Of a stretch of 64,000 nucleotides of DNA, positions 34,191 to 45,125 are shown piece after piece. Where the stretch lies: NCBI GenBank assembly GCA_038496675.1, contig CM076666.1, forward strand, positions 9,118,729 through 9,182,728. Reading direction: 5' to 3'. The notes under the pieces were generated by a model. It made no database searches, had not been told where the DNA came from, and was given only the letters and a program-made list of their open reading frames with translations. Origin of the DNA: Rachycentron canadum. Lineage: Eukaryota; Chordata; Actinopteri; Carangiformes; Rachycentridae. Both the position numbers and the translations under genes were made by a program. Each line of letters opens with the position of its first letter. Position 1 is the stretch's first letter.

Positions 34191-36752
34191 CTTGTTTAAA
34201 CAAATCAATGAAGCTATCAGCACTGGCTTCTTCCTTCATACAACAGTTCCATAATTGAAATCAATCCTGTCCACTGAAGGTTGTGTCATTGATCACTATT
34301 GCCATAAGATGTCACAGTAAAAACCATCAGCATCTCAGACCAAAACAAATGCTTCATTGCCCCACTTCAAATCCAACTGTGATTCAGCGTTTTCAGTCAT
34401 TGGTTCTAACACTCAAACTCAAACTTGATCGCAGCAGAGTAATGGGTGGCAAGCCATTGATTCGATGTAATTTGAAACATGTGATCCACTGATCATTAAG
34501 GAGAGTGGAAGGATCAAGTGGGTGAGAGCCCACCTGGAGACTGATAAAAGACTGTGAATCATGTTAGGTCAACAAACAAAATTTAATTAACACCACACAA
34601 GCAGCTGAGACCAATACATCATAGCTGTTATATTTATTATTATGATTATGATAAGAATCCTTTCTGTGCTTTCTGACAGGAGGAAATAATTAGCACTACA
34701 CAGATTATTATTCTTTGTGGCTAAGACTAAGCCTTTTTAATTGTCACTATTTCTGATACTAATAGAATTGAAATTACAAAACAAAAACCTTTAAAAACAT
34801 CTGATAGACCAAGCTATGTCAAGCGGGAAACATAGTCTATGAGGAATACAGTCATCTTTTAAGTTGTACTACTGCTCCAAATAATCATAAGTCACACTGT
34901 TATTAGTTGTCGGCCTTGAGGATCTTCTCATGTGTGCAGAAGTGTAATTGCTTTCTTCAGTTACTCTGTCGTCATATACATTCTCTGGTGGAGGCCTCTT
35001 GACAAAATGCATCAGCGGATGTTCTAGTCTATTGGCTGTTTTTAAAATCACAAAAAATAATCAAGACACAAGGTGAGTGGTGACTGTTTCACTTTATTTT
35101 ATTTCCATTGGTGCGCTGCCTTTTATCCTGCTACATTCGTAGCTATGTCGAAACATTAATATCAGTATGCACGATACAGCTGGCCAAAACATAACAATGG
35201 TGTTCCCATGGATTAATTACTCCTTCAGCAAGGTCAGAGTAATGCCTTATTAATTATGTAACATATAGTAATTACTTATTCATTGGTAATTAGTACAAAA
35301 AGAACACAGAAGTAGGCTACACACAATTGTATACAGTATATTTTTGTGCCATTCCTTAGTGACTGACCTTGCCCAAAGGACATTTACTATTCAGAGGAGA
35401 CAACTCCACCACAGCATATGTGCTGTATAGGATGATGATTGCTTTTCTAAAAAAAAAAAAAAAAAGTGAGACAAGCTGAACACTCATTATGCAGTTTGGT
35501 TATCGTAATTAAAATATTCCTTTCAAAAATTTCTGTTTAATGAACAAATATAACTCTCATTGTCCAGGCTTGAACATTAGTATCAGTATTACAATGAGCC
35601 TCCTGTCCAGTGCTGGGCAAAGATTAGAGCAATGCCAAATTAAGATTGCGTTAGATGCTACTTCTAAAACTCAGGGGAACCGCAGTTTTTGAATGCCAGG
35701 AAAATTGTGTTTGTTTTATTTTTGTAAATGTCTGTTATGTCTTTTTTTGGCAGACACCAAACCCACAAACTTGGATTATGCTGTCTGTCTTACACATCAA
35801 GAGTTCACATTTCTTAAGGGTTCATATAGTAAAGGTTCACGAGTGTTATCTTGATTTTGCCCTTTCAAGAACCTGCAATATCATGACTAGGATCGGTCAG
35901 TACTTTCAGCTGCTAACAGAGTCTGAGCAGCTTTCTAATCACTTGATTAACGGGGCTCAGGGAATAGATGGAAATAAACTCAAAGCCTTGTCGACGCAAC
36001 AACACTACACTCTTTTGGATTTTATCTTGTCTTTTTCTCCGTCTTTCATCTATTCACTGCAAATGTTTCTTTATTTTTAGTACCATCACTTATGCTTATC
36101 TCTTGTGTTCACATGATTTGTGTTTGTGTGCGCTTGTGTTTAGAGTGTGTTACTGTATGGATGAACAAGCAAACAGCCAAGTGCGCATGTCTTTGCATAT
36201 TAGATTATATTTACATGTCTCTGTTGAGACCCGCTGCCTTGGGGAGGGTTTATAAGGTACTGCACAAAAAGTCCACCGGGAGTGACTTGGGTGCACGGCT
36301 CAGGAGACAGTTCACTATTAGATCAAAAGGGTTTGATACACAAAAAGTCAATGAGGCAAACACCCCAAGAAGGACATTATAGTTACATACATAGAAAATT
36401 TTACATTTACTAGTGGTATTTAAGATTCCTTTATCAAATCAGTACAACCTGTAACCTCAAAGTAATTGCATGTGTTTTTTTAACCTACAAAAACAACAAT
36501 GCTCCCAGTGCACCTACACTTACCAGTTAATAAAGAGAGCATATCAGCTACTCACACCCTTTTTTTTTCATTAAAAAGTTTAGTTTGATGATGATGATTT
36601 CTAACTTCAAACTGCTTTTAATTGTATTAAATGCTTTAAATGTATTATCATAGTCCCCAGAGACTGCAGTAAAAAAAAAAAAAGTCTCAGAGATTTTAGT
36701 GAAGCAGTGGCTAAGACAATATCCATTGATATGCAGATACATTTGCAAGTGC

Positions 36753-36753
<1 letters not shown>
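34191..36753. other. Non-coding stretch, open frames not recognised
   Basis: A runs lie at 35450-35465 and 36671-36683. A 141-codon plus-strand frame (35655-36080) has no domain pattern and no supporting splice or promoter context. At about 35610, cagtgctgggcaaagattag resembles the left end of hAT-type elements, but no matching right end was found. Confidence 0.45.

Positions 36754-36779
<26 letters not shown>
36754..36779. repeat. Poly-T tract (26 nt)
   Basis: Longest mononucleotide run in the window. The flanks show no recognised retroposon. Confidence 0.95.
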
Positions 36780-36784
<5 letters not shown>

Positions 36785-37424
36785 CTTCCAGTCCATATTT
36801 AATGTACAAAACCATGGTCTGAATGCTACCTCAACACACTTTTGGTTGATTAGTGTTGAAACCCTTAATCAATTTGTTCTTTTTTTACATCTGTGTCAAA
36901 GGGAGCTATTCTGACATATTAAATAAAATATATTTCTTCAGAAACAAGAGAGCGTTATATAATTTCAGGGATGTGATGTCTAAGCAAAGTAAAAAAATAA
37001 ATAAAAATAAAAAAATTGAAAAACATGTTTACAGATGAATGAATGGATCATGAAATAAAAAGCTTTGGAGCTAGAAAACCTCACATCAAAGGAAGCAGTA
37101 TAATGAGCGGTAGCACTATAATGCAAAAAAGTAAATGAGCTCTTAAAATAGAATCATAATTTACTTACTGTGTGAGTAGCCTTTGTATTGTTTTGCTTTA
37201 AATTCAGACTCAAATTATTTAAAAATGTTGCTTTGACATATGAAAGCCAGACAGGAAAAGTATCTGACTTCAAAGATGTATTAGCAGCTCTTTACATAAA
37301 TCAGTTAAGACATCAAGCTACAAGTTATTTTTATCGAACTGGTGACAAATGCACTCTCCATTTAAAGTTATTACACTGGCACTCATCGATTTCCTACATA
37401 CACATTTTCTATGCTGGGTTGCAA
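36780..37424. other. Non-coding stretch, nothing recognised
   Basis: Very AT-rich, with aaataaataaaaataaaa near 36995-37015. The start of a 124-codon frame (37188-37562) lies here and runs into the repeat on the right. Confidence 0.5.
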
Positions 37425-37710
37425 GCAGTTGGAGCCTCTTCCAGCTCACGTTGGCCAATAGACAACACACACCCCAGCTGCCAATCTAACATAGAGACAC
37501 ACACAATTCCAGTCACTCCTACAAGCATGTTAGAGATTCCAGTTCACACAACCTGCACTTGACTGGGAAAGGACTGAACCAGCTGGACGGAAGTAAAGCC
37601 AGTACAAGGAAAACATGCAAATTCAAAACCAAGGCGGGAATTGTGTTCCAGCCCAAGAACATCTTGCTGTGAGGTGACAGTGGTAACGACCGAGCCAACA
37701 CGCCAGCAGC
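37425..37710 (-). mobile_element. Teleost tRNA-like dispersed repeat
   Basis: On the minus strand the order is a tRNA-like head (tcggtcgttaccactgtcac, then ctcacagcaagatgttcttgg), then tttgcatgttttccttgtac, gtgcaggttgtgtgaactgg and gattggcagctggggtgtgt. This matches a ubiquitous fish repeat with a 'GTGGTTAGCACTGTCGCCTCACAGCAAGAAGGTTC' start and a 'CATGCAGGTTAGGTTGATTGG' middle. The start resembles pol III A/B boxes, now degenerate. The copy is old, with many substitutions. The direct duplication begins right after it. Confidence 0.7.
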
Positions 37711-37719
37711 AATGGGTAG

Positions 37720-37934
37720 CATCTTGACTCTGCAGTGTGGATCATTATTAAGAAAAGCAGAGCCTGAGCTGGTATCCTGCTGGCGTTGGCTACTTTACTG
37801 TAAATTAGACTCAAAGGATCTGGGATCTCCAGCCATTAAAGCAAGACAGTCTCAGAACACTCACTTCCAAGTCCTGTCATGTAAATTCAATGGGATTGCG
37901 CTCAGAGTTGGGTTAAGGTGGGTAATAAGGGCTT
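37720..37934 (+). repeat. Direct duplication, copy A
   Basis: A 215-bp segment beginning catcttgactctgcagtgtg and ending gggtaataagggctta. It recurs at 38398-38650 with about ten substitutions by eye, i.e. roughly 95% identity. It contains one arm (tactgtaaattagactcaaa ggatct) of the hairpin seen in copy B. It has no coding pattern and no known family. Confidence 0.9.
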
Positions 37935-38397
37935 ATTACTTGTAAATATGTGCATCTTGATATTGAAACTTCAGAACTACCTGAGGACTTGTAAATGCTG
38001 TGTATCAAGGCCCAACAAATGTTATGTATGCTATTCCATCATCTTGAAATACTTGAAAAACCTTGAATATTTTGAACTTTTAAAACACATTTTGTGTTCA
38101 TACAGTCAGTATACTGTTGTGTGTGACTGCCTGCAGTATATTAAAAGAAGACTTTCCAATGCAATCTCATGGTTGCACTACAGAACGAGCACATGTGATT
38201 CACTAGTTGGCACAAAAACAGATTTCAGATTTCAGGCTTGTCATATAAGAGTCCAACCCAGATGTTTTCACACTGTCTTTTTGCTTTCTGCATGCAGACC
38301 TTCACTTTCTCATCTCTCTGCTCTCATGTGCCACTCAAATCAATATCGATCAACGCTAAATATCCCAGCACAATTCTCACTCCCAGCTTGCCACATA
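37935..38397. other. Spacer between duplication copies
   Basis: A 463-bp AT-rich spacer. It carries most of a 175-codon plus-strand frame (37918-38445), the longest in the window. Its composition is unbiased and it resembles nothing, so I take it as chance. Confidence 0.5.
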
Positions 38398-38650
38398 CAT
38401 CTTGACTCTGCAGTGTGGATCATTATTAAGAAAAGCAGAGCTTGAGCTGGTATCCTGCTGGCGTTGGCTCCTAGATCCTAGATCCTTTGAGTCTAATTTA
38501 CAGTAAAGTTACTGTAAATTAGACTCAAAGGATCTAGGATCTTCAGCCATTAAAGCAAGACAGTCTCAGAACACCCACTTCCAAGTCATGTCATGTAAAT
38601 TCAATGGGATCGTGTTCAGAGTTGGGTTAAGGTGGGTAATAAGGGCTTAA
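38398..38650 (+). repeat. Direct duplication, copy B, with hairpin insertion
   Basis: Same sequence as copy A plus a net gain of about 36 bp at 38470-38510. Outside that insertion the copies are collinear. Both copies end in the same gggtaataagggctta, after which the flanks differ. Confidence 0.9.
38473..38542. other. Perfect inverted repeat, two 34-bp arms with a 2-bp spacer
   Basis: The left arm 38473-38506 (agatcctagatcctttgagt ... cagtaa) is the exact reverse complement of the right arm 38509-38542 (ttactgtaaattagactcaa ... aggatct). The spacer is AG. Only the right arm has a counterpart in copy A, so the left arm was made by copying the right one in reverse. Confidence 0.95.
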
Positions 38651-39300
38651 AACATATGTTTTTTGAACAAATAAAGAGACCTTTCTGTGGCAGTGGTGTA
38701 TATTGTGGTGTGTGGTTTAATATGGAAAATGTTCACTATCTTCAATGGCATAATGCACTCTCACCCCATATACGTCAGCAGACAACCCCAACCCTGAGCT
38801 GTGGTCCACTTTATTCCTGCATCAACTCATAAAACAGCAGAGAACATTAGAAGTCCATAACTACCCTGCATGTTGAGAAAGGCACACGGTACCTTAAAAA
38901 GGTCCTGACCAAGCGTTTTGGGTGTGTGACGACTTTGAGAGTGAACCTGCCCTCACAAATTCCTCACTGCAGACAGGCTCTGTCAGAAGTCCACTAACTA
39001 AAAGTGAGTTTTTGTGCCCTGGCGTTACCATGTGAGTTAAATCCTGCTTTATGCTATAGGAACTCACTGGCTCACAGATGTATCTTGTAATGGCATCACG
39101 GCAGGTTAAATGGAAGACATGTAGCCAATCTTATATTGCAAGTTTGCAGCAATTAACGAAGCAACTGCTATTAAAACTACCAAACATTTAATTGCAGGAT
39201 TAGGTAACTGCAAAACAGAACAGAACAAGAGTGGACAGGTGCAAATTGGTCTGGAGTTTTAAATGCCATCGGAGAGAGTTTTGTGGTCAGACACATGTGC
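38651..39300. other. Non-coding stretch with a complex block
   Basis: The part 39100-39220 (gcagcaattaacgaagcaac, aacatttaattgcaggatta) is dense in homeodomain-like ATTA/TAAT cores. No repeat families were seen. Confidence 0.4.
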
Positions 39301-39327
39301 ACGCACACACACACACAAACACACACA
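39301..39327. repeat. Interrupted (CA)n microsatellite
   Basis: CA units with two interruptions (CG at the start, AA in the middle). Confidence 0.85.
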
Positions 39328-39623
39328 TTTTGTCAACAGTGCTTAAAAAAGACCACATTCAGGCTCTGTTTCTTCAGATATGTGGGCACATACTACTTGT
39401 ACATCAGAATATAATTCTAGTTCTGCCTTTTTCAACCTCTGTGTAATTACATCAAGCATAAAACAGTTTATTTTGATTTCCATTTTTCTATTGCAATACG
39501 CTGCTCGGTTTTTATATATTTGCTGGCAATAGAACAGAAGTATACAAAGCCCATGAAATAGCTTTGTCTGAGGCACATTATGTTGTTTCTGGTAATGAAG
39601 GTGAGATATTGCATCTGAGCTTG
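39328..39623. other. Non-coding spacer between the CA repeat and the hairpin
   Basis: AT-rich sequence. A 77-codon minus-strand frame (39343-39576) has no domain pattern. No repeat family was recognised. Confidence 0.5.
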
Positions 39624-39672
39624 CATCTGTCCTGGGACATAATCAGTGATAGATCCACGCCCAGGACAGATG
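39624..39672. other. Short perfect hairpin, 13-bp arms
   Basis: catctgtcctggg (39624-39636) is the exact reverse complement of cccaggacagatg (39660-39672), with a 23-nt loop. The stem is too short for a typical microRNA precursor. An (ACATGC)n tract follows at 39691-39715. Confidence 0.85.
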
Positions 39673-40504
39673 ACAGATGGTCAAAAATGTGCCCACATGC
39701 ACATGCACATGCACCTGTTCTTTTTTTTTTTCTTTTTTTATATATTACCCGCTTAGCCACAGATGTTTTTAACTCCTGCAAACGCAGAGCGTACATGACT
39801 CAAGGAGTTCTAGGTAAGTAGCTTGCTCATTAAGAGACATCCTTCTCATCAACTGTTGTGTTTACTGATGCTGGCATCAACCGCTTCACCAAAGGCTATG
39901 GTAAACACAAACAAGTGGGCAGTTGGCAGCAGTGCAGTCTAATTTAAGAGAAAGAAGAAGAGAGCTTTTTCCGCTGCGGGGCAAAGCTCGCTTTAAACTT
40001 TTCTGGAGATTACAAAGTCAGTAATTATAAGTGTCGCGGAAAGTTGAGAAAAGCTGTTATTTTAATCCAGATGGACACATTGCTTTGATGACGGGCTCAA
40101 GGTGACAACTAGTATTTGATAAGACTACTAGTGTGTGGTTGCTGCCATAACATACAGGTTTTTGTTTGTGTCGGATTCTGTGTATATGCTCTGTTGTTTC
40201 ATCAGAAGTATTGCTTATGATATTGGCCTTTTGCTTTCTCTAGAGAGAGTTTACTTATTTTTACTTTCAAGTGACGGTGAAGTATTCACAGTACGTCTTG
40301 TAATCTAGCCAACAAGATTATAATGCTTTCTTAGCTCACCGAAATAACTGAGCAAACACATTTCTAGTGCAAACACATTCATCTAATGTAGTGATAATGT
40401 CGATGGTGACACTCCAGGCTTGTGTTCCCCCAAAGTTGTGTTTTTTTTCGCCCTCGAATCTGTTCTCTGTTTAGACAAACAACATGCCCTGCAGCATTGA
40501 AGGA
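39673..40504. other. Non-coding stretch with a complex block
   Basis: A T tract lies at 39720-39737. The part 39955-40110 is GC-balanced with ccgctgcggggcaaagctcg and gtgtcgcggaaagttgag, unusual CpG-containing text for this window. No gene pattern was seen. Confidence 0.4.
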
Positions 40505-40957
40505 AAGAAATACTTTTAAAGTATGTGAATGACATGGCCCCAGTGGCCCACCTGACTGGCACCGATGCTTGTCTTATTTCCATAAGGTCGTAAACAACGT
40601 GGTCCAGATATTTCAGGATGGCTCCCTGAAGTTCCAACAGCATCAAGACCATGTAGCTTAGCTGAGGGAGAAGAGAGGAACCAAGCTCACAAAAATCACC
40701 TCAGTGACGAAGGCCAGTTAGGAGTACACTGACTCTGTGTACAAAAAAGTCAAGCAGCGCCTCCACCGGAGACTTGACTTGCGGAGGAAGCTGCTAATGT
40801 TTAATATCATCAAGGAAGCCTTCACTCTCATTTACAGGACACAAATTAAATCAATACTTGCCTTGAAAATTGTATCCTGGTACAACAACCTCTCTACCAA
40901 ACATAAAACTAAACTCATAACTAATCAGGCCAGAAAAATAATTGGCTTACCCTAGAA
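40505..40957 (+). pseudogene. LINE ORF2 relic, Rex1/CR1-like C-terminal part
   Basis: The RT core is readable as LKYVNDMAPVAHLTGTDA (40517-40570), where intact proteins have the catalytic 'KYADDTA-VGL-'. A 'SYRKVVNNVVQ'-like piece follows after a frameshift. From 40737 a clean frame reads VYKKVKQRLHRRLDLRRKLL, MFNIIKEAFTLIYRTQIKSI, LALKIVSWYNNLSTKHK and ends ARKIIGLP at 40955. This matches the post-RT region of fish Rex1/CR1-type LINEs ('YKKAQQRLYFLRRL... FY-S-IESVLT--I--WYGNLS... KIIG'). YADD is changed to YVND and frameshifts are present, so it is inactive. It differs from the L2-type relics elsewhere in the window, so at least two LINE clades have been active here. Confidence 0.75.
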
Positions 40958-41102
40958 TCCTCTGTGTGAACTGTAGACTCAGGAAAATAACTCTACAGCA
41001 TGATAGTACAAAAATCCCAGTACAAAAAAATTCTGTTCTGAACAGATTAAAAATAGACAAATTAAAAGCTGTTCATGTCGGTTATAGCAGTTAGTTCAAT
41101 TC

Positions 41103-41103
<1 letters not shown>

Positions 41104-41138
<35 letters not shown>
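41104..41138. repeat. (TG)17 microsatellite
   Basis: Perfect TG run of 35 nt, directly before the MITE. Confidence 0.96.
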
Positions 41139-41141
<3 letters not shown>

Positions 41142-41157
41142 TGTTAAAGAAATAACC

Positions 41158-41510
41158 TAAAGGAGCTATATGTATGTTTTTGGTATCACTACATTGCCAA
41201 CATGAGCAACACTTTACTTACCAATCTAGAACAAACACTGTCTTTACTCTTATTTTGCTTCTGTTTCATTAGTATCAGTATCATTTCTAGTCTTCTACTA
41301 AAGTTAGCATGCTAACCTGCTAACCCCACTTTGTCAGGCATATCTGCAATACTTCGTAAGGGCAGACTACACTCAAGAAGTAGTGCTCCTCTGAGGGTGT
41401 GCTGTAAGCTCCTGTACACTAAACGCAACAATGGCTGAAGTTTTTGGCCATCACTCCTGACAAAAAAAACACATTTGGCATCATAGAAAACGTACATATA
41501 GGCCCCTTAA
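41158..41510. mobile_element. MITE, 353 bp, with ~23-bp terminal inverted repeats
   Basis: The left end taaaggagctatatgtatgt and the reverse complement of the right end, ttaaggggcctatatgtacg, pair over about 23 bp with few differences. The interior includes gttagcatgctaacctgcta and no coding frame. The ends and interior fit a fish MITE type I recall, but superfamily and target duplication are unresolved (TAA/TTAA at the edges is suggestive). Confidence 0.7.
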
Positions 41511-44500
41511 ACTTCTCTAGTTGACAAAAAGGGAGTCTTGAGTCTTGCCACTCAAGAGTTCAAGGTGTTCATCTTGGGTCTACACCAACTTTGTCATACC
41601 TATCAAGGTCACTAGTAAATTAGGGCAGAAGGCTAACATCATCATCATTTGCAGAAAGACAAAAAGCCATCCTAATATCACTGAGCAATGCACTACCCAG
41701 ATACTCCAGATGCTTTTTGGATTCTAGGACTCACTTTGAATTTTGACTTAATCCCTGGAATACAAACAGTGCTCATTACAAGTGTAAAGGGGCTGCATGG
41801 CTCAAAGGAGCGGCAAATGCACCCTTGGCACTTCCCACAGTGTCCCTATAAAGATGCAGTCGAAGTCACGGAGAACTGATTGATCAACGCTATGATGCTT
41901 AAATTGTGAACTTAAATTCAGTTTGAGACAATTTCACACAGACATGTCCTTGCATATATCAAATACATGCACATAAGTTGGTTTGTTGACGGTTAAACCA
42001 CTCACCAGTCATCCCCCAGCAGCTGAACTGCTTTAATTAATGACCTTAGAGAAAAAGCTGAAAGACTTACAACACCTCCCAGTGATACGTTACATTTTGC
42101 CTAGAGCATAAGCAATTGATTTCTTGCAGTGAAGGCATAACTCTCTCTTATGGATGTTCTGAATAAAACTTACTTCATCTTCAGTGTTCACAAGGGGCCT
42201 TTTAAATACACACAGAGAAGCAAATCATCACAGTAGTACCTTTTATGTTGCTAATGTCTGCGCAGCAGTGAAGGAACTCAAAGCAAAATGTGAATTTATC
42301 ATGTCTGCAGACTACAGAGCACAACAAAGAATGTGAACCTGAAACTGCACCAACTTACAGTATATACACGATACCCAAGAAGTTGCATAAAATAATTTCT
42401 GCATCCATTATTCTTTGGATGTGCTGGTGACATGCATCATCAATTTAAAAATGGAAATCTTGCATAATAGGAAAACGTGTCAAAGACGCACAATTCCAAA
42501 CGGTAACAGCAACTCAGCCATGTCCAAGAGACACTTGCACCATGTTCTTGTGAAAGCTGCTCCCACTTGGGAGAAAAGTTAGAGTTCAGTGGAAGCTGAC
42601 AATCGCTCCAGTAATTACTACATACTTGCTATTTTTGGAATGTGTGTTTTCTAATGTTTTTAAAGTCTTCATTTTGAGCTATGAGCAGACCAAATGTTCC
42701 CAGGGTGAAGAAGAAAGACCACTGTTTCTCTTCTTCAATTAATTGCTGTTCATTGGGGGCCTCATTAGTCATTGGTAGCAGTGAGACAAAAGCAGCCAAA
42801 CAGCACGATTTTTAATAAAACTTCTACCACAACTTTTTTAGAAAGTGTCTTGATATGATGATAAATAAATACATACAATAACGTCTTTTTTTTTTTTTCT
42901 CCTGGCAAAGCTTTACTCCCACAGTCTAAAGTCTGGCCCACTCATGAGCCTGTTTTAATTGTCTCATCTATTGGTGTTTGGCACAGTCAACACTGAGGAG
43001 TCGTGATGCATGCAGCCGTTTACAGCACATCACAAGAAAAAAATCACTGATACAGGTAAATGCCGGAAACATTTCAATATGTCCTGATTTTGCGTCTTGT
43101 TGTGTTGTACCACGCACAATGATGATGATATTTGTTTTTCAATGGAAAACTGAAACTGCTGTTTTTGAAGGTCAGGAAAAAAAGAAACATAGAAAAAAAG
43201 TAGAATGCTGTTTGTTTCAAAAGCACATGAAAAGGAACAATGAAGCAATAAATTAATTAAATACACAAGAGTATTCACAGGTAGACATAATGTAACAACA
43301 AAGACATTCTCCTTTCGTATAACATCAGTAAATCAAAGGTCTACCAGGGACTGAGGGGGTATCAAATGACCTGAAACAAGAAAATGCAATTTTAGAACTT
43401 CAGCAGACGCAGTGTCCTAATACAAGGTTACTACAAGTAGAGGTCTGCAATTAAAGAGCTGAGATACCCAGGAACAATAAGCAGAGAGAAGGAAAACAAG
43501 ACAGAACCAGGGAAACAACATGGGATGCCCTTAAGTAATGGATTTCATTACCCACACTACGCTGGGGACATGTCATAGTTTGAAGATGTTGAATAATTGA
43601 GATTTCTCTCAGTGTGTTCAGGGGAGGTGGGCAGGATGGGTGGAAGGGTCATGGTCGGCGGAGGTTGATTTGTATCTCAAGAGACAACCCTAACGTAAAG
43701 CAGACCTGTCAGTCTGAGATGGTGATATAGCGATTCTCTAAAGTCGCATATGGAAGCAGATTCAAATTTATTAGCATCTAAGTGGATTGAAGAAAGCAGA
43801 TTGCCTGTAGCTTTTACTACTGCCTGTGCATACTGTTGTTTCTTTTAGCTGAGAACACAGGTTTATCTCTTGATTACTTGCCTCAGATTTCTGGCGTAGG
43901 CCGCACATTGTGGTTGTTTGTGAAATAACAGCCACCTTCATGTTACATCATGCTTTTCTTAGAGCAGATGAATTTCAATTTGAACCTTTGTAATTCTGAA
44001 TCCTTGATGTTGACAACTTAATAATTTTCTCGTTTTTTGCCGGAAGTGTTACTTGTACTTCTAAGGTCATGACATGTCCACAAAGCACACTGATCTTGAT
44101 TAGTCCCAGGATCAAAACAGAGTAATACAGACGTGGAGACTGGTAATATAACATTCAAGATCATATTATTGTGCACCAGAAACATTTACTTGTTTAATAC
44201 ATTAATAACTTACAGAAATGAAAAAAAAAGTTCTAGATGGGGCCTAAAACAGTCTAGGATCAAAACTCCTCAATCCTTTTTAGCATACAAATACCCTATG
44301 GTGATTTCGTAATTAAAACTTTAATTAATTCAATATGATTGTAGAGGTCTTGTATAGAACGCATTGAGTTCATTATGCATTAATTATGTGCAATTTGAAG
44401 TCTATTTCACAGTTGAGCAAGCTACTGAACTTTGTCTCTCTGCTTGCAGTTAGCTGTTTACCAGCACAGTGTGGTGCAATGGACTCTGGGTAAATTCTGA

Positions 44501-45125
44501 ATTGGACTGGGGTTTATTTCCAGGTGACCAGGAGACGAAAAGTCCAAATTTACTGCGCTTTGATTCATCAGAAAACATCAGTTGCCTGTTGCAATGATTA
44601 ACTGAGGAGTTGGTTAATTCAATTCTGCCCGGCTGTGTTTTTTACAGTAATAAACAAGGGCTGAACATTCACCAAAGTGTGAAGGCAACAAAGTTTTAAT
44701 GATTAAACAGTGTGAGATGGCATCTGCAGTAAAGCACAGTTCGTTGTGGGTATATAGCCGTATGTGTGCCAGTGATATAAGTGTGTGTGTAATTTGCAGA
44801 TGAGTGTACATGTGTGATGAACTGATGGAAGGCAGTGCTGTCATGGACAGCTCAGGACATCTCATTCGATCAGAATGCCCGCATACCTGCCAATTTTATA
44901 CCTCGATACCTTTGCTGTTCAAACCCTGCAGAGAAATGTTTCTGCAGTTTTTGCAGGCAATGCTAAAAACAGATTTTTCTTCTCCGGAATCTGTACCTTT
45001 ACAAATTGATGATATGGTATGAAAATGTTTGCAAATGTATCAAAAGTCAAATAATGTAATAATGGCTTCATATCAGCAAACGTTAAGCTATATTTTGGAG
45101 CACAGTTGTTGTCTCTCATCTTAAT
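41511..45125. other. Long non-coding stretch
   Basis: A T run lies at 42886-42899. Blocks at 42690-42815 (caattaattgctgttcattg, gggcctcattagtcattggt) and 44340-44560 (gttcattatgcattaattat) are motif-dense. Open frames up to 92 codons show no protein family. No repeat family was recognised in this 3.6 kb. Confidence 0.4.

Noticed and set aside
35610..35650. cagtgctgggcaaagattag as a hAT left end
   Set aside because: No matching inverted right end or 8-bp target duplication could be seen.
35655..36080. 141-codon plus-strand frame
   Set aside because: Hydrophobic and aromatic bias expected from AT-rich DNA; no family pattern or motif.
37918..38445. 175-codon open frame, the longest in the window
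   Set aside because: It crosses into duplication copy B, has no domain pattern, and its composition fits translated AT-rich DNA. No splice or promoter context.
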